A stretch of DNA of 64,000 nt from Zopfochytrium polystomum (taxonomy: Eukaryota; Chytridiomycota; Chytridiomycetes; Chytridiales; Chytridiaceae), in NCBI GenBank assembly GCA_025765615.1, contig JAIVFJ010000238.1:1-64000 (forward strand), given 5' to 3'. The notes under the pieces were generated by a model. That model was given only the letters and a program-made list of their open reading frames with translations, was not told the DNA's origin and made no database searches. Positions 33,980 to 44,825 of the stretch are shown piece after piece; positions within the stretch are counted from its first letter, which is position 1, and each line of letters begins with the position of its first letter. The position numbers and the translations under genes are program-made.

Positions 33980-34289
33980 GAGGGTTGGATTTTTTGTTTA
34001 GGTTGCGTTGGTTCTGTAGGGAGTCCGGGCGTTTTTTCAAGAGACGGGGTGGGTGGGGTGGAAGGAAGTCTGGATGGATGCGCGTTGGAGATCGTTAATT
34101 TTTTTGAGTGCTGTGGTTGTGCTGGGGGGAGAAGTGCCGCGTGTTTGACGTATTTAAGTGGAGTGAGTTGTTTGGGGGACCCGTTATCGCAGTCGGGCCG
34201 GGCCGGGAATGGTGTTAAGCCGTGGGCAGTTTGTTGTTGGTGGGCGGCGCCCGCTTTTCACATGCTTTTTCTGCAGCCACCTATTAACA

Positions 34290-34336
<47 letters not shown>

Positions 34337-34405
34337 TCCCCCCCCCTCTTTCACATGGAGCGGTTCAGTTTGTTAGCTTGTTTTTCTGCGTGGGCTTCAC
34401 CCATC

Positions 34406-34417
34406 ACTGACGTCAGT
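34406..34417. promoter_or_regulatory. CRE-like palindrome
   Basis: ACTGACGTCAGT is a perfect 12-bp palindrome with the core TGACGTCA, the classic bZIP (CREB/ATF-type) site. It lies about 430 bp upstream of the four-TM gene start. Function is inferred only. Confidence 0.35.
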
Positions 34418-35479
34418 CACGGCACAACTCTGGCCGAAAACTGTTGGTTTGTTGGTTTGTTGTTTTGCTGTGGAAAAATGTGAAAAAAAAGAGGGAAAAA
34501 ATGCTCAATATAGCCGCTCTCGATGTGTGTTTCGCCGAAACAGAGACCACAACACGCACACAATGCGGTACACTTGGATTGGCTGTGCCCCTCCCTGTCT
34601 GTCTCTCTCCTCTCGCTCAATCACCTTGCTGTCACCATACGCGCACCACAAACCAAATCACACTCATTCAAGCTCACCCCAGCCTCGCCTCGATTCCGCA
34701 CACTGACACACACACTCGTCTCTCACTCTCTCTCACTCTCTCTCACTCATTTCCCCCTCTTCTCCGTCTCTCCAATTCGTCCGGGAAATCAACGGCAAAA
34801 CATAAGCGCCGACCCCCACGACCCGGAACGGACTTCGGCCCGGGGGCGAAATGGATGGTTGCCCCCCGCTTATTTCCCACCAGGTTCTTCCCGGGAAAAA
34901 AAAACCAAGCCAGATTCCCCGCACCCCAAACCGCGGGTCCCTCAACCACAAATGTGACACGTGAAAGGCCTCTTTTGGTCGAGACTGTGGCCAGGGGCGG
35001 CCACGCACCCTTGTTTCTGCTGTGGGGGTGTTTTCCTTTTTTGCGTGAGCATCACGTCAGAAGGCTAACAAGAACTGTCGCCGTCCAAAGAAACTGGGGT
35101 GGGAAAGAAAGCACATTGCAACCCGAAAACTGCGAAACAAACTGAGCGGAATGATGTGCGTCGAATGGCATTAGCTTTGCCGAAAGGGGGTCAGGTTACC
35201 GGAACGACGGTGCCCGCAGCAGAGTGGCATCTGTCAGTTGCGAGAAGCTACGGGCGGATAGAGCGGCGCCTTCCGGCCTCCCACAAAGCGGCGGACTCTG
35301 AAAGATGGTGCTCGGAGCTCGTTGGGGCCAATTGAGAACCACTCGTCGCTCCCGTGCAAGAAACAGTCGTTCGCACGGAGTGAAGTTCTGATAAACTTGC
35401 TGTTTGTTGTCGTTTGGCTGATGCGAGCTTGATCGAGGTTCGGGGCGAGCGGTGGTGAGCGGCCGAGGTGTGGCTGTCC

Positions 35480-36040
35480 GACTGAAAAACCTGAATTTCC
35501 AAACAAAAAGGGTAAACACCGTAGTAACTTGCTCCATGAAAACGAGCAAGTTCAGAGATCCAGAGATTACTGTTTTGAGCAGCGGAAAGTGGGTTGTTCT
35601 TTGCACAGCAGCCGAGAAGCGAAGAAGAGGCTGTTTTTCAGTGCAAACCCGCGACGCCGATGCGATGGGGCCCCCGTTTGTCTTAAAAAGGTGAAGACAT
35701 CACAGCTTTCCGACGAGCGGTGGCAACACTGTAATCCCTTCCGGGGGAGCTCGCCGTTGCTGTCGGATCTCTTCCCGTGCATTGTGGGTTCACAGGCTCT
35801 GGATCCGCTTCCCAATGTTGAGGATCGCCCCCTTCCGCAAACAGAAGTCCCGTGTGGACCAGCCTCCTGCGTCGCAAGGCGCAGCACTGAGACGGGTCTT
35901 GAATAGTTGCCGAACCGCCCGAGGCTGGACAACAGAGCAGGGAAAAGGCACAGCACGGGGCGGTCTGGGGACGCGCCGGTCCGAGTTGGGCGCCAGATGT
36001 TCCTTCACCCGGGTTGAGGGACCAGCAACTTCTTTCTTTT
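35480..36040 (+). repeat. Dispersed repeat, copy 1 (partial)
   Basis: It matches 47090-47630 almost base for base in places, for example across 35800-36030. It lacks the right part present in copies 2 and 3. No open frame is conserved between copies, so a non-autonomous element is likely. Confidence 0.75.
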
Positions 36041-36363
36041 GGACTTTTTCTGTTTGGCTCTCCACAAACCGCAACAAGCGTGATAATCGGCCGCATGTCG
36101 CCGACGACATTTCAGTGGTTCACGCACAAAAGCCTCTTAAACCCACGATATGCGCTCTGCCCCATTTCAGAAGAAATCTGCGCCTGTCGAAAATGGTGGG
36201 GAACGCAGGCAGAACGGCATAGACCGTTTCTATGCCGTTCATTTTTCTGTTGCCTGAAGTAATCGCACGCTTGAAACCCCCACCAGTGATGGAGTTTGCT
36301 CATAAGTGTGGGCCAGTCTGATAAACGTGACTTGTATTGTATATATTTTCAATTTGTTATATA

Positions 36364-36380
36364 TGAGATGGGCTGCGTCG
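36364..36380 (-). terminator. Shared 3' element of three-motif YGASDR gene
   Basis: On the gene's strand: CGACGCAGCCCATCTCATAT, about 195 bases after the stop. The same element follows the genes at 38201, 57824 and 59417 at about the same distance. A role in 3' end formation is inferred. Confidence 0.45.
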
Positions 36381-36575
36381 GTCGAGCAAAGAAGCGATGG
36401 AGGAAAGCCCCGAAAGGGAACAGTCTCCGAGAGAGAGAAAGTGAGAGGAAAGCAGGGGAAGAGGAAAACAGAGCAACACAAAAACAAAAGGCAGAGGCAG
36501 CCGGCGCGGGCTGCAGAGCCAACAACCAAAAACGAACAGCAAACGGCACAAACGCAGCGACACCACAAGCGCGGT

Positions 36576-37061
36576 TTAGCGGATGGGGCGAATGTGGCGG
36601 TCCGACGCGCCGTACGCGAGGCTCGCCATCAGACGGTCGAACCGCTCCTGCTTCGCCGCTGACGCCTCTGACGCATCCGACACCGAGGGCGTCTCGCTCC
36701 CGCCGTTCGCGTCGGCGGCCTCGTCGTCCTCAGCTAGCGCCTCTGCCGGCGACAGCTTGATGTGCCTGTCCGACGCCCCGTACGCCAGGCTCTCGGCGAG
36801 ACGGCGCAGTGCGACTTTGGTCTTTGCGGACTTGATGGACGACGACGGGGTGGAGCGAGCGACCGACGCCGCGGCGGTGACGGTCGGAGTCGTGGGCTCC
36901 GGGGTGGTGGTGCTTGAAGAGGAAGGGGAGGTTTCAGCCTTGGTTGCTGTGGTCATCTTGATGTTGCGGTCGGATGCGCCGTAGGCGAGGGCGGACATGA
37001 AGCGCTTGACGCCGTCGCTGGTTGGGGCGAGGGGAACGGCGGCGGTGGCGTTGGGGTGCAT
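36576..37061 (-). CDS. YGASDR-family small protein, three motifs
   Basis: An intronless gene of 161 residues starting MHPNATAAVPLAPTSDG. Three motif copies are present: VKRFMSALAYGASDRNIK near the N-terminus, RRLAESLAYGASDRHIKLSP in the middle and RLMASLAYGASDRHIRPIR as the C-terminus. They are separated by Ser/Thr/Pro-rich and acidic linkers. There is no signal peptide, TM helix or known domain. Basic pairs (KR, RR) precede the first two copies. It is co-regulated with its relatives to judge by the promoter (37184-37234), and is head-to-head with an orphan promoter at 37594. Promoter and 5' leader are nearly identical to those of the gene at 59417. Function is unknown to me. Confidence 0.8.
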   Translation of the reverse strand: MHPNATAAVPLAPTSDGVKRFMSALAYGASDRNIKMTTATKAETSPSSSSTTTPEPTTPTVTAAASVARSTPSSSIKSAKTKVALRRLAESLAYGASDRHIKLSPAEALAEDDEAADANGGSETPSVSDASEASAAKQERFDRLMASLAYGASDRHIRPIR

Positions 37062-37183
37062 TTTTTCTTTTGTTCTTTGGGGTTGTTCTTTGGAGTGAAG
37101 GGGAGAGCGAATGAGGCCGAGAGGCTGGAGATGTTGCTGGAATGAAGGGTGTGGACTGAGGGTAACGTTTTCTGAGGGCAAGC

Positions 37184-37234
37184 TTTTTATATGCGAGGAA
37201 TGAAGGAGTTTGCCCAATCAGACGCGGTTAGGGG
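37184..37234 (-). promoter_or_regulatory. YGASDR promoter module
   Basis: On the gene strand: CCCCTAA (37228-37234), ATTGG (37214-37218) 9 bp later, then TATAAAAA (37184-37191), about 125 bp upstream of the ATG at 37061. Confidence 0.65.
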
Positions 37235-37593
37235 TTTTTCCTTCTTTTTCTTTTCCTTTGCTGTTGTGGGGGTTCCAGCTTCTCGGCGATTTCGGCCGAT
37301 CACCTTCCTTTGCACTCTCGATCGGAAAGAGGAAGAAAGAAAGTGTTGCAGACAAAACACGATAGTGATCGCGAACAAGATTATGTAAGGTTTTGCTGCG
37401 AGTGCGGATTTCGTTTCTCTTTCTTCTTTCTTTCTTTCTTCCTTTCTCCTTCGCATGCCAAAAAGCACGCGCCATCCGCGGCATTCACTCGCACGCGCTC
37501 GGGGGCTCTACCGGGTGATTCATCGCCCAATCGGCTACGGTGGCTCATCCCTTCGCCTTCACCGCGGATGTAATCCGGGAAAATGAGAAACAA

Positions 37594-37786
37594 GCCCTAA
37601 AAGCTGGCCTTGCTTGCAGAAGGGCCGAGGACCCCCGAACCGCGATATAAACCCAAACCAGTGCTTTCGCTCACCTTAAACCGCCATCAACCAGTTTTCA
37701 CCAGGCCAGTAAGAGCCCAAAACTACTTCTCATCGCCAATAGCCGCTCTACCTACACCTCCCCCTCTCCAACAACCCATGGTCTAA
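37594..37786 (+). pseudogene. Orphan YGASDR-type promoter with dead ORF
   Basis: GCCCTAA (37594-37600) and TATAAA (37646-37651) are followed by a leader and ATG-GTC-TAA at 37778-37786. The intact one-motif gene at 39549 starts ATG-GTC-CAC behind a similar leader. This looks like the remains of a one-motif gene that was head-to-head with the gene at 36576-37061. Confidence 0.5.
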
Positions 37787-37967
37787 GGTTACTTCAGCGA
37801 TTTGCAACTGACTTCTCCCGATTCCATTCCCTTGATCCTCTTTCTCTTGCTCCTTCCGTTGGTTACATCTATCTCCTGCTGTTCGAATACTACTCGCGAC
37901 GTAAACATTTCAAAACGACCGTTTGTAAGGTGGGTGACTTGGATTGCATGTATTTTCATTCCTTTTT

Positions 37968-37996
37968 TAAATATGAGATGGGCTGCGTCGTTCGAG
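37968..37996 (-). terminator. Shared 3' element of three-motif YGASDR gene
   Basis: Same element as at 36364-36380, about 205 bases after the stop of the gene at 38201-38683 (gene strand GACGCAGCCCATCTCATATT). Confidence 0.45.
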
Positions 37997-38200
37997 CGAG
38001 TAAGGGCATGGAGGAAAGACCCCCGAAGGGGAAGCAATCTCCGCAACAGAAACCGAGCAAAGAAAGAGAAGGAGAAAACCAACAAACAACACATAATGTA
38101 AAACAAAGGAGAGGCAGCCAACGCGGGCTGGGAAGCCAACAACCAAAAACAACAAACAACAATCGTCACAGACAAAGGCGGAGACACAACAAGCGCGCGT

Positions 38201-38683
38201 TTAGCGGATGGGGCGAATGTGGCGGTCCGACGCGCCGTACGCGAGGCTGGCCATCAGGCGGTCGAATCGCTCTCGCTTCGCCGCTGACGCTTCCGACGCG
38301 TCAGACACCGACGGCGCCGGCGATGTCTCGCCGTTCGCGTCCGCATTCTCATCAACATTCTCGACCGGCGCCTCGGCGGGCGACAGCTTGATGTGCCTGT
38401 CCGACGCGCCGTACGCAAGGCTCTCGGCGAGACGGCGCAGTGCAAGCTTGGTCTTTGCGGACTTCATGGACGACGACGTGGTGGACCGTGTGACCGATGG
38501 CGTGGCGGTGGTGGTCGGGGTTGTGGGCTCCGGGGTGGAGGCAGAGACCACGGTGGTGGTGTTCTTGGTCCCGGTCATCTTGATGTTGCGGTCAGACGCG
38601 CCGTATGCGAGGGCGGACATGAAGCGCTTGACGCCGTCGCTGGTCGGGGCGAGGGGAGTAGCGATGGCGGCGTTGGGGTGCAT
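38201..38683 (-). CDS. YGASDR-family small protein, three motifs
   Basis: 160 residues, no intron, MHPNAAIATPLAPTSDG start. It has the same three-copy layout as the gene at 36576-37061. Copies end NIK, HIKLSP and HIRPIR. The linker after copy 2 is acidic and ends with AAKRERFDRL before the last copy. It is head-to-head with the one-motif gene at 39549-39800; the two starts are 866 bp apart. The linkers differ much more than the motifs, which argues for selection on the motif. Unknown function. Confidence 0.8.
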   Translation of the reverse strand: MHPNAAIATPLAPTSDGVKRFMSALAYGASDRNIKMTGTKNTTTVVSASTPEPTTPTTTATPSVTRSTTSSSMKSAKTKLALRRLAESLAYGASDRHIKLSPAEAPVENVDENADANGETSPAPSVSDASEASAAKRERFDRLMASLAYGASDRHIRPIR

Positions 38684-38811
38684 TTTTACTTGGGTTTGTT
38701 CTTTTGGAGAGTGAAGGGGAGGGCGAATGAGGCCGAGAGGCTGGAGTTGTTTTGTCGTGAGGAGGCGAGTTGGTTGATTGGATGTGAAGGGGAACGTTTC
38801 CCAAGGAATCC

Positions 38812-38866
38812 CTTTTATAGCGGGCGGGGTGGGGGGGTCGTTCGTCCAATCAGAGGCCCTTAGGGC
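38812..38866 (-). promoter_or_regulatory. YGASDR promoter module
   Basis: On the gene strand: GCCCTAA (38860-38866), 9 bp, ATTGG (38846-38850), then TATAAAAG (38812-38819). Confidence 0.65.
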
Positions 38867-39273
38867 TTTTTTCTTGTTTGCTTATTTTGGTTTGTCAGGC
38901 GAAGGAGAAAAAAAAAAGAAAAAAAAGGAAAAAAAAAGCTCCGGCGTTTTCCACGCTCATCATTTTGCGTAGTTTAGAACTCCAGTCAGCCGGCAGTGGG
39001 GCGGAGATTGAATTGGATTGTGAAAGGCCCGCCCCAAGGGCTGATTATGATCGCGATGCGCAACTCTTTCTTTCTTTCTTCTTTCTTCCTTTCGTTCTTT
39101 CTTCGCTCCTCGTCTTGTCTTTCTTCTTTCCTTTTGCTTCTCCTCCTCTCCTCCCCGCGCGATCAGTTGGTGGCGCAGGGCGTGATTCATTGCCCAATCA
39201 GTTGCCTGCGGTGGCTCATCCATTCGCATAAACATTGCCTGTCAAGGAGAATTGCAGTAAAAAAGAGAAGAAA

Positions 39274-39430
39274 GCCCTAACGCTCCCGTTGGAGAAAGAC
39301 CGAGAACGACCGAGAAAGACCAAGAGCGACTGAGGGAGAAAGAGAGAGAGAGAGAGAGCGTGTGTATGTGTGACTGAGACTGAGCCTTCCCCAAATCTCC
39401 AAACCCCCCGCAAAACCCTTCGATATAAAA
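39274..39430 (+). promoter_or_regulatory. YGASDR promoter module of the one-motif gene
   Basis: GCCCTAA (39274-39280), CCGTTGG (39287-39293) in place of ATTGG, and TATAAAA (39424-39430). A GA-rich insertion (39294-39360) lengthens the box-to-TATA gap compared with its relatives. Confidence 0.55.
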
Positions 39431-39548
39431 CCGCCTCCGCTGTCGCTTACCTAAACCACACACACACCAGGTTCGGCAAGCAACAACAACAAAAAAAAAA
39501 CCCCCTCCCACAGCCACCCGCTCTCTCCAATCACACCACACCGCAACA

Positions 39549-39800
39549 ATGGTCCACTACAACTCCCCCTCCGCAGTCGCCGCCATGGTCCCCAAGACCA
39601 AGATGTTCGCTCCCGCCAAGAACCACCCCGCCGCCGCCGACCTGCCGCTCACCAAGACCGCCACCCAGTCCTCGACCGCGTCGTCGTCGTCGCGAATGTC
39701 GTCCGCGTCGGCCTCCTCGGCAACCAAGAAGGCGGGCGTGCAGCGGTTCTTTGACAGCCTCGCGTACGGCGCAACCAGCCGCCTGGTGCCCGGCCGCTAA
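39549..39800 (+). CDS. YGASDR-family small protein, one C-terminal motif
   Basis: 83 residues, no intron. The N-terminus MVHYNSPSAVAAMVPKTKMF is followed by a Ser/Thr-rich linker and one motif, QRFFDSLAYGATSRLVPGR, which forms the exact C-terminus. The paralogue at 56754-57014 is alike along its whole length. The end in P-G-R differs from HIRPIR of three-motif genes. No signal peptide. It is paired head-to-head with 38201-38683. Confidence 0.75.
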   Translation: MVHYNSPSAVAAMVPKTKMFAPAKNHPAAADLPLTKTATQSSTASSSSRMSSASASSATKKAGVQRFFDSLAYGATSRLVPGR

Positions 39801-40542
39801 GCACGACGCGTCGCAGCCGCCAAGGCCTCTTATTGTGGGCTAGCGCGTGTGTGGGACTGTTTTGGTGCTTCTTGTTCGTTCGACGCATCCGTTTTCGCCT
39901 CTTGTCTTTGGCCGCCGCAGCACGTTTCTTTCTTCGCCATCGTCCAGCCTCACGACAATTTCTTCCTCTTTCGGGCCGATAAAATTGCCCCCTTCTTCTC
40001 TACATTACCCCTTCTTTCGCTGTTGGACAGCCTCTTAACCCTTGTTTCTGGAGACGCCCTCACCGCGATGGCGCATCCTCCACGCGCGTTCTATTTCGCG
40101 CTCTCGAAAAAAAATCAAACGTACCAATATAATAAAAATATCTCTTCATAATTCACTCCCACAAAAAGCTAGCTTCGAAGGGGGCCAGTGTGCCGAACGA
40201 AGATTGAAAACCGAAGCCAACGAGATGAATCAGCAACCGAACCTCGTCGGAGCTTTCGTTTGATTGATGAAGTAGATCCACAGACATGGTGTTCATTTGC
40301 AGTTGGTGGGCTCGATTGTATTTATTTTGTCGAGTTTCCTCAAGCGTGTCCACCCTTGTACCACTCATGAGCAAAGAACAGGGTAGAGACAGGAGAAGGG
40401 CAAAAGGATGGTAAAGTGGGAGATTAGCATAGCCTGCGAGAGGCCATCACATTAGAGGTTGCCAATTAGGTGAAAAGGACAAGAAATTGGAGGGAAGAAT
40501 TGCGGGAAAAAGCGTTGGCACGAGTCGAACGACCCGAGTGTT
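39801..40542. other. Intergenic region
   Basis: 3' flank of the one-motif gene and of the convergent EXORDIUM-like gene. AT-rich around 40120-40160. No gene is seen. Confidence 0.5.
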
Positions 40543-41538
40543 TTACTTGAGCACGCAGGCAGAGGCCTTGTTGGACCACTCCTTCTGGACGGTGTAGGTG
40601 TTACCGTCTCCGCCGGTGATGGTACCCTGCTGCGCGTTGCAAATGTCACCAATCTCGCCGTACTGGCTGTTGTACCACGCGAGCGGGGCCGCGTTGCCGG
40701 TCGCCAAGCCGACGGCGGGGTCCGTGGTCGCCTCGACGAGCTCGTGCGACGAAACGGAGCACAGGTTGTTGAACGTCGACGACGACGTCCCGCAGCCGCC
40801 CGCGCACGAGCCGCCCTGGTCCGGGATGATGCCGTAGAACAGGTACTGCTGGTCCGAGATGTCCGAAATGTCGATTGTGTTGTGGTACGCGCAGAACTCG
40901 ACGCACGAGCTCTGGCCGCCTTGGGAAATCGAGTAGCCGGAGGCGAAGTGGATCGGGAAGTACGAGTTGGCCGTCGGAGTGATCGTGCCGTCTTGAACCA
41001 GCGACCGCAGGTACGGCTGGATGTCGTTCGCGTCGTCGAGGTCTGTGGCGGACGGCAGGTTGCTGAGCGTGATGGCGCCCTTGTACGTGCCGCGGCCGAT
41101 GCCGGAGTACTGGCTCAGCATGTCGTAGTAGGTCGAGCTGGTGACGCCCTTGTAGAAGCCGGGGAGCTTGGAGGCGTAGGTCGCGCCGCCCCAGTTGAGC
41201 TGAAAAAGGTGGCGGGAGGCAAGTGTGTGGAGGAGAGTAATTTAAGAACAATGTGCGAGTAGAATAAAAAACCCGGAAAGCCTCACCAGAGTGACTTCGA
41301 CGTTCTTGAGGACCGGGCCGCCGTAGTAGGTCAAGGCCTTGGCGGAAGCGCGAGCCTGGAGGCGCTGGCCTTCGGCGGGGGCGGGGGCGCCCAGGACGTG
41401 GGCGTCGGGCGTGAACTGGACGCCGTCCTTGTAGCGGACACCAGGGATCTTCTTGTCGACGACAAGGGGGCTCGGAGCGGCCGAGACGAAGGTGGCGGCG
41501 ACGACCGCCAGGGTAGCGAGGATGCCGGTGAGCTGCAT
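40543..41538 (-). CDS. EXORDIUM-like / phosphate-induced secreted protein
   Basis: Two exons with an intron at about 41200-41285, in the same place as in the paralogue at 27830-28848. The signal peptide is MQLTGILATLAVVAATFVSA. Blocks in order: YYGGPVLKNVEVTL, LNWGGATYAS, YYDMLSQYSGIGRG, SYFPIHFASGYS, FCAYHNTIDISDI, SSHELVEATTDP and GEIGDICNAQQG, ending ASACVLK. All conserved cysteines are kept. The start ATG at 41538 follows from the signal peptide. Expected to be extracellular; the biochemical role of the family in fungi is unknown. Confidence 0.85.
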
Positions 41539-42167
41539 TATTCTTGCCTTTTCGAGTGTTGGATCAATGAGGTACTGAAACGGGGATATGAGGTATTCCG
41601 ATCGGGGGTACTGTGGATGGAGGGACGGAGAGCGAAGTGGGCGCGAGTATTTATAGTGTCCACAGGAGGAGGGAGCGGGAGTGACGACCAGGAAGCGGAA
41701 GGGGGGAGCGAGGCGGTCATCCGACGTCAGTCATGCTTGGCAAACGAATTGCCTGAAAAGGAGAAATGCAGACACGTGCAAGCCCAAATATCGCAAGTGC
41801 CAAGCCGAGACAAAGAACTCCAAAAAGGGCAAAGCGCGCGACGCTGTTTGGAATCCATGACTGACCGTGAAATTTTTTGACTGTCACGGCGCGTGGCAAA
41901 CCGACAACGGGACGACGAAAGCCGCCGCGCGTTCCTTCCTTGGCAAGGAAGGCGTGTGGGCAATCAATCGTGTTTCTCTTGCCCGAAAAGGAAAAAAAAG
42001 TCGTTGTCTGCAAGCGATCCTCGCGAAAGCCGCCTTTCTCCCGCGCCTTGGCGGCCTTTTCGTTTTGGGATATCGTTTGCCCCGTTCACCGCAACGGCTC
42101 AATGCACATACATATATGCCCGCATCGATTCGGCTGCCCACCTTACATTTTTTTATGCTGACTGGAA
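41539..42167. other. Intergenic region upstream of EXORDIUM-like gene
   Basis: Contains TATAAATA on the minus strand at 41648-41655 (about 110 bp upstream of the ATG). The rest up to the hAT element has no supported gene. Confidence 0.55.
41648..41655 (-). promoter_or_regulatory. TATA box of EXORDIUM-like gene
   Basis: TATAAATA on the gene strand, 110 bp before the ATG at 41538. Confidence 0.6.
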
Positions 42168-42175
42168 CATATTTG

Positions 42176-44817
42176 CAGGGTTGTTATTTGGACAAAAAAA
42201 GGCACCTGCCTTTTATTGTCCATTTTGGACATTGTCCTTTGCCGGACAAAATGGCGCCGAGTCTGTCGCAAGATCTGTGCCTTTTTGGACTGCCCGAAAT
42301 CCTGCCTTTTTTAGTTTTTGATTGGTTTTGAGATAAAAAAGGAACCCGTCTTTTACCAATTTATTTATTTCTCACTTCTTACAGCCCGTCTCCTCGATCA
42401 CCGAACAAATCTCCAAACAAGTCGGTTGAAAATCCCAAGAATTCGTTCTTCACAAATTCGTAGAGCTCTGTCCCCTCTAGCTGGGCCATATTAGTTACAA
42501 CAAAGATCACCTTATTTATCACATCGTCGTGGAGGCGATTGCGGATGTTGGTGTGGGTGCGGGCAAATAAAGAGAAATTTCGCTCTGAAGCGGCACTGGA
42601 TGTGGTGATGGAGAAAGCCTTCAGCGCTATGGGTCTGAGTCGTGGGAACTCGGAACCCCGAGTAAGCCAAAACTCAGATGGTGAAAGCTTCCGACTTTGG
42701 ACGTTTCCCCAATAAATTGGCTCCGTAAGCTGAATTCCATCACACCATAGAACAAACTTCCAGTACTCGGCACTGATCTCGCTTTTTTCAACATCCGATG
42801 CGCCAAGAGCCGCCAGCTTTTCAACAACCTTGCCCTTCTCAGCTGTGGAAAGGTGGGTGCCACGGTGAACTGGATCCAAGAGATTGGCGAATGCATGCTC
42901 GTCACGTCGCATGAAAGCGAATCGAGCTTCAACCTTTTCCAAAAGTGCGGTTTTCATCTCAGTGGAAAACCCTTCGAGATTGCGAAATTTATCCTCGATT
43001 GTACGGAATCCCATGTAAACTTCTGAAGCAGGCAACCTGTCGCTTGGAAGCGAACAAGTTGCTCGTCAATTGGTGTGAGGATTTCGATAGCCATTCGTAA
43101 ATGTTCGTCAAAATGCTGGTAGTTTAATATACTCAAGATGTACTGACGATGCTCGCGTTCCTTGCGTTGGCAGTCCAGGAAATCAGTCTGAGATGTGGCA
43201 ACTCGCATCAAGGGCAGAGCGTCTAGAACCGACTTTACTGACTTCAGATACGACGTCCAGCGAGTGGGTGCTGGCTGGACAAGCCACCGCAGATTTGCTC
43301 GCTTCATCTCTTGGCGGAGGCGGCCACCCCAGAGTGCGGACATACGAGATGCAGTCAGAGATGTGTATAAGCGGTGATTGCTCGTCACTGATCACGCAAA
43401 TGTCCTTTGTGAGAAGATTCAGTCCGTGTGAAACACATCCACCTGCGAATGTTCCTGGTCTCTTTTTCTGAACAGAAGCCCATGCTTTCTTGTTTGCGCT
43501 TGTGTTGTCTGTCACAACACTGCCAACGTTCGAAAATGTTGCAACCTGATCCATTACATCACAGATATCGTCGGCAAGCTTTTCTGCAGGGCGTGTCTCA
43601 CCGCTTGAATTCTTTGACATCCAGAAAAAGGTATGGGGGCCAGAGACGGGTTTTCAACATATTTGAACGATGTGCCCGACGTGTAAAGTGCCATCGCAAG
43701 GAAAAAGTTGAACGAGCGCTTCTCATCTGTCGACAAGGAAGAGCCCCCGCAAGAACAACGACGGATGTCGTTTGAATGACCAGCAGGCAGGTAGAACGAC
43801 GGATAAAGAGAAGGATCCAGCTCCTTCATCAGGTCGAGGAATTTTGGGCAGCGCCTGACGAGATGATTCTCCACCCGATCAACTTTTTTGTGGTGGTTGA
43901 CCTCCTTTTCGCACAATTTGCAAATGGTTGATTGCTGCTGTCGACACGCATAGTCGTTGGATAAGTAGCTCCAGGCATCAGATGGTGGGCGTCCAGGGCT
44001 CACTGTCGTAGACATACATCTTCTCTTCCGTGAAGAACCAGCATCTGGCAAAATCCCGTCGTTTAAGGACGGAGAATGGCGAGACCAATTTGAATCGCTT
44101 CCTCTCGAGCTAGCGTGACCAGTATCAGAGTTGACGCTGAGCCGAGGCAGACCATCATGCTCATACAACAGTGATTGCGGTGAATCAGAGCTGGACAGTG
44201 GAGGTTGTGCGATCAGCTGGATATGTGATGATGATCGGCCTTCAGGTTGTCGAGTAGTTGTGAAAGCACCAGGTGGCGTGTGACCAGGTATGAGGGCATT
44301 GCTGACAACTCGGCCGATCGGAAACTGCTTACTCTGACCTGAATTAAACACGGACATGATCATCAGCTTTCATCAATGAAACACGCCTGCTCACCACTGC
44401 ACCCAGCAAGAAAGTCAACATTCATCGTTTGGGCGGCTGACGGCAAGGTGTTGGTCACATCCCTCAACTGTTGGTGCATCGCTGGGGTTTTGGCGACAGC
44501 GGGAAGCAAAGGAACCGAAGATGCCCATTTTTCCGTTTGAAAGAATGGCGGTATTCCAGCACCAAGACTGCGTCCTGCACCTGCGCTGTTTGTCGTTGCG
44601 TTCGTCGGTTTGGTCGAGTCGTGGCTATCCATCGATCGAGACGTCGCTTTGGTGGTCGTTGGTGGTTTTTCCTTTGCGCCTTGCGATGCACGAACGAGCT
44701 AACACATCAACTATTTACCTTCCATTTTGGGTCGCATTTTTGGACTGTCCAAAATGCTGTCCAAAATGGCAGGTTTGTGGCAGACAAATGGACAGCCCTT
44801 TTGTTTTCCCAACCCTG
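42176..44817 (-). mobile_element. hAT-superfamily DNA transposon
   Basis: A 2642-bp element. It begins CAGGGTTG (42176) and ends CAACCCTG (44817), which are inverted terminal repeats of hAT type. The flanking 8-bp target duplication CATATTTG is perfect (42168-42175 and 44818-44825), so the insertion appears young. Subterminal repeats of GGAC/GTCC type (for example TTTTGGACA) occur at both ends. The inside encodes a BED-finger transposase on the minus strand, annotated separately. Confidence 0.92.
42379..44632 (-). pseudogene. hAT transposase with BED zinc finger, frames broken
   Basis: The start at 44632 (MDSHDSTKPTNATTN) leads through a short intron near 44350-44395. A BED-like zinc finger follows: C-x2-C in TICKLCEKEV, then H and C in ENHLVRRCPKF. 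Then come VVTDNTSANKKAWASVQ and CVSHGLNLLTKDI of the catalytic core. The C-terminal hAT dimerisation region is RPIALKAFSITTSSAASERN and RNRLHDDVINKVIF. The product ends GDRGDGL. Frame jumps are seen near 43380 and 43045, and a stretch normally present before VVTDN seems missing near 43640. A working full-length transposase is therefore doubtful unless extra introns explain these. Confidence 0.7.
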
Positions 44818-44825
44818 CATATTTG

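Larger units (their letters stand above)
33980..36575. other. 2.6-kb intergenic region with CT repeats and a dispersed repeat
   Basis: Upstream of the four-TM gene. It contains a CT repeat at 34292-34335, more CT at 34711-34747, the CRE-like palindrome at 34406-34417 and dispersed-repeat copy 1. No protein-coding gene is supported. Confidence 0.5.

Noticed and set aside
43190..43475. Plus-strand ORFs within the hAT element
   Set aside because: They are antisense to the transposase, whose minus-strand motifs are clear.
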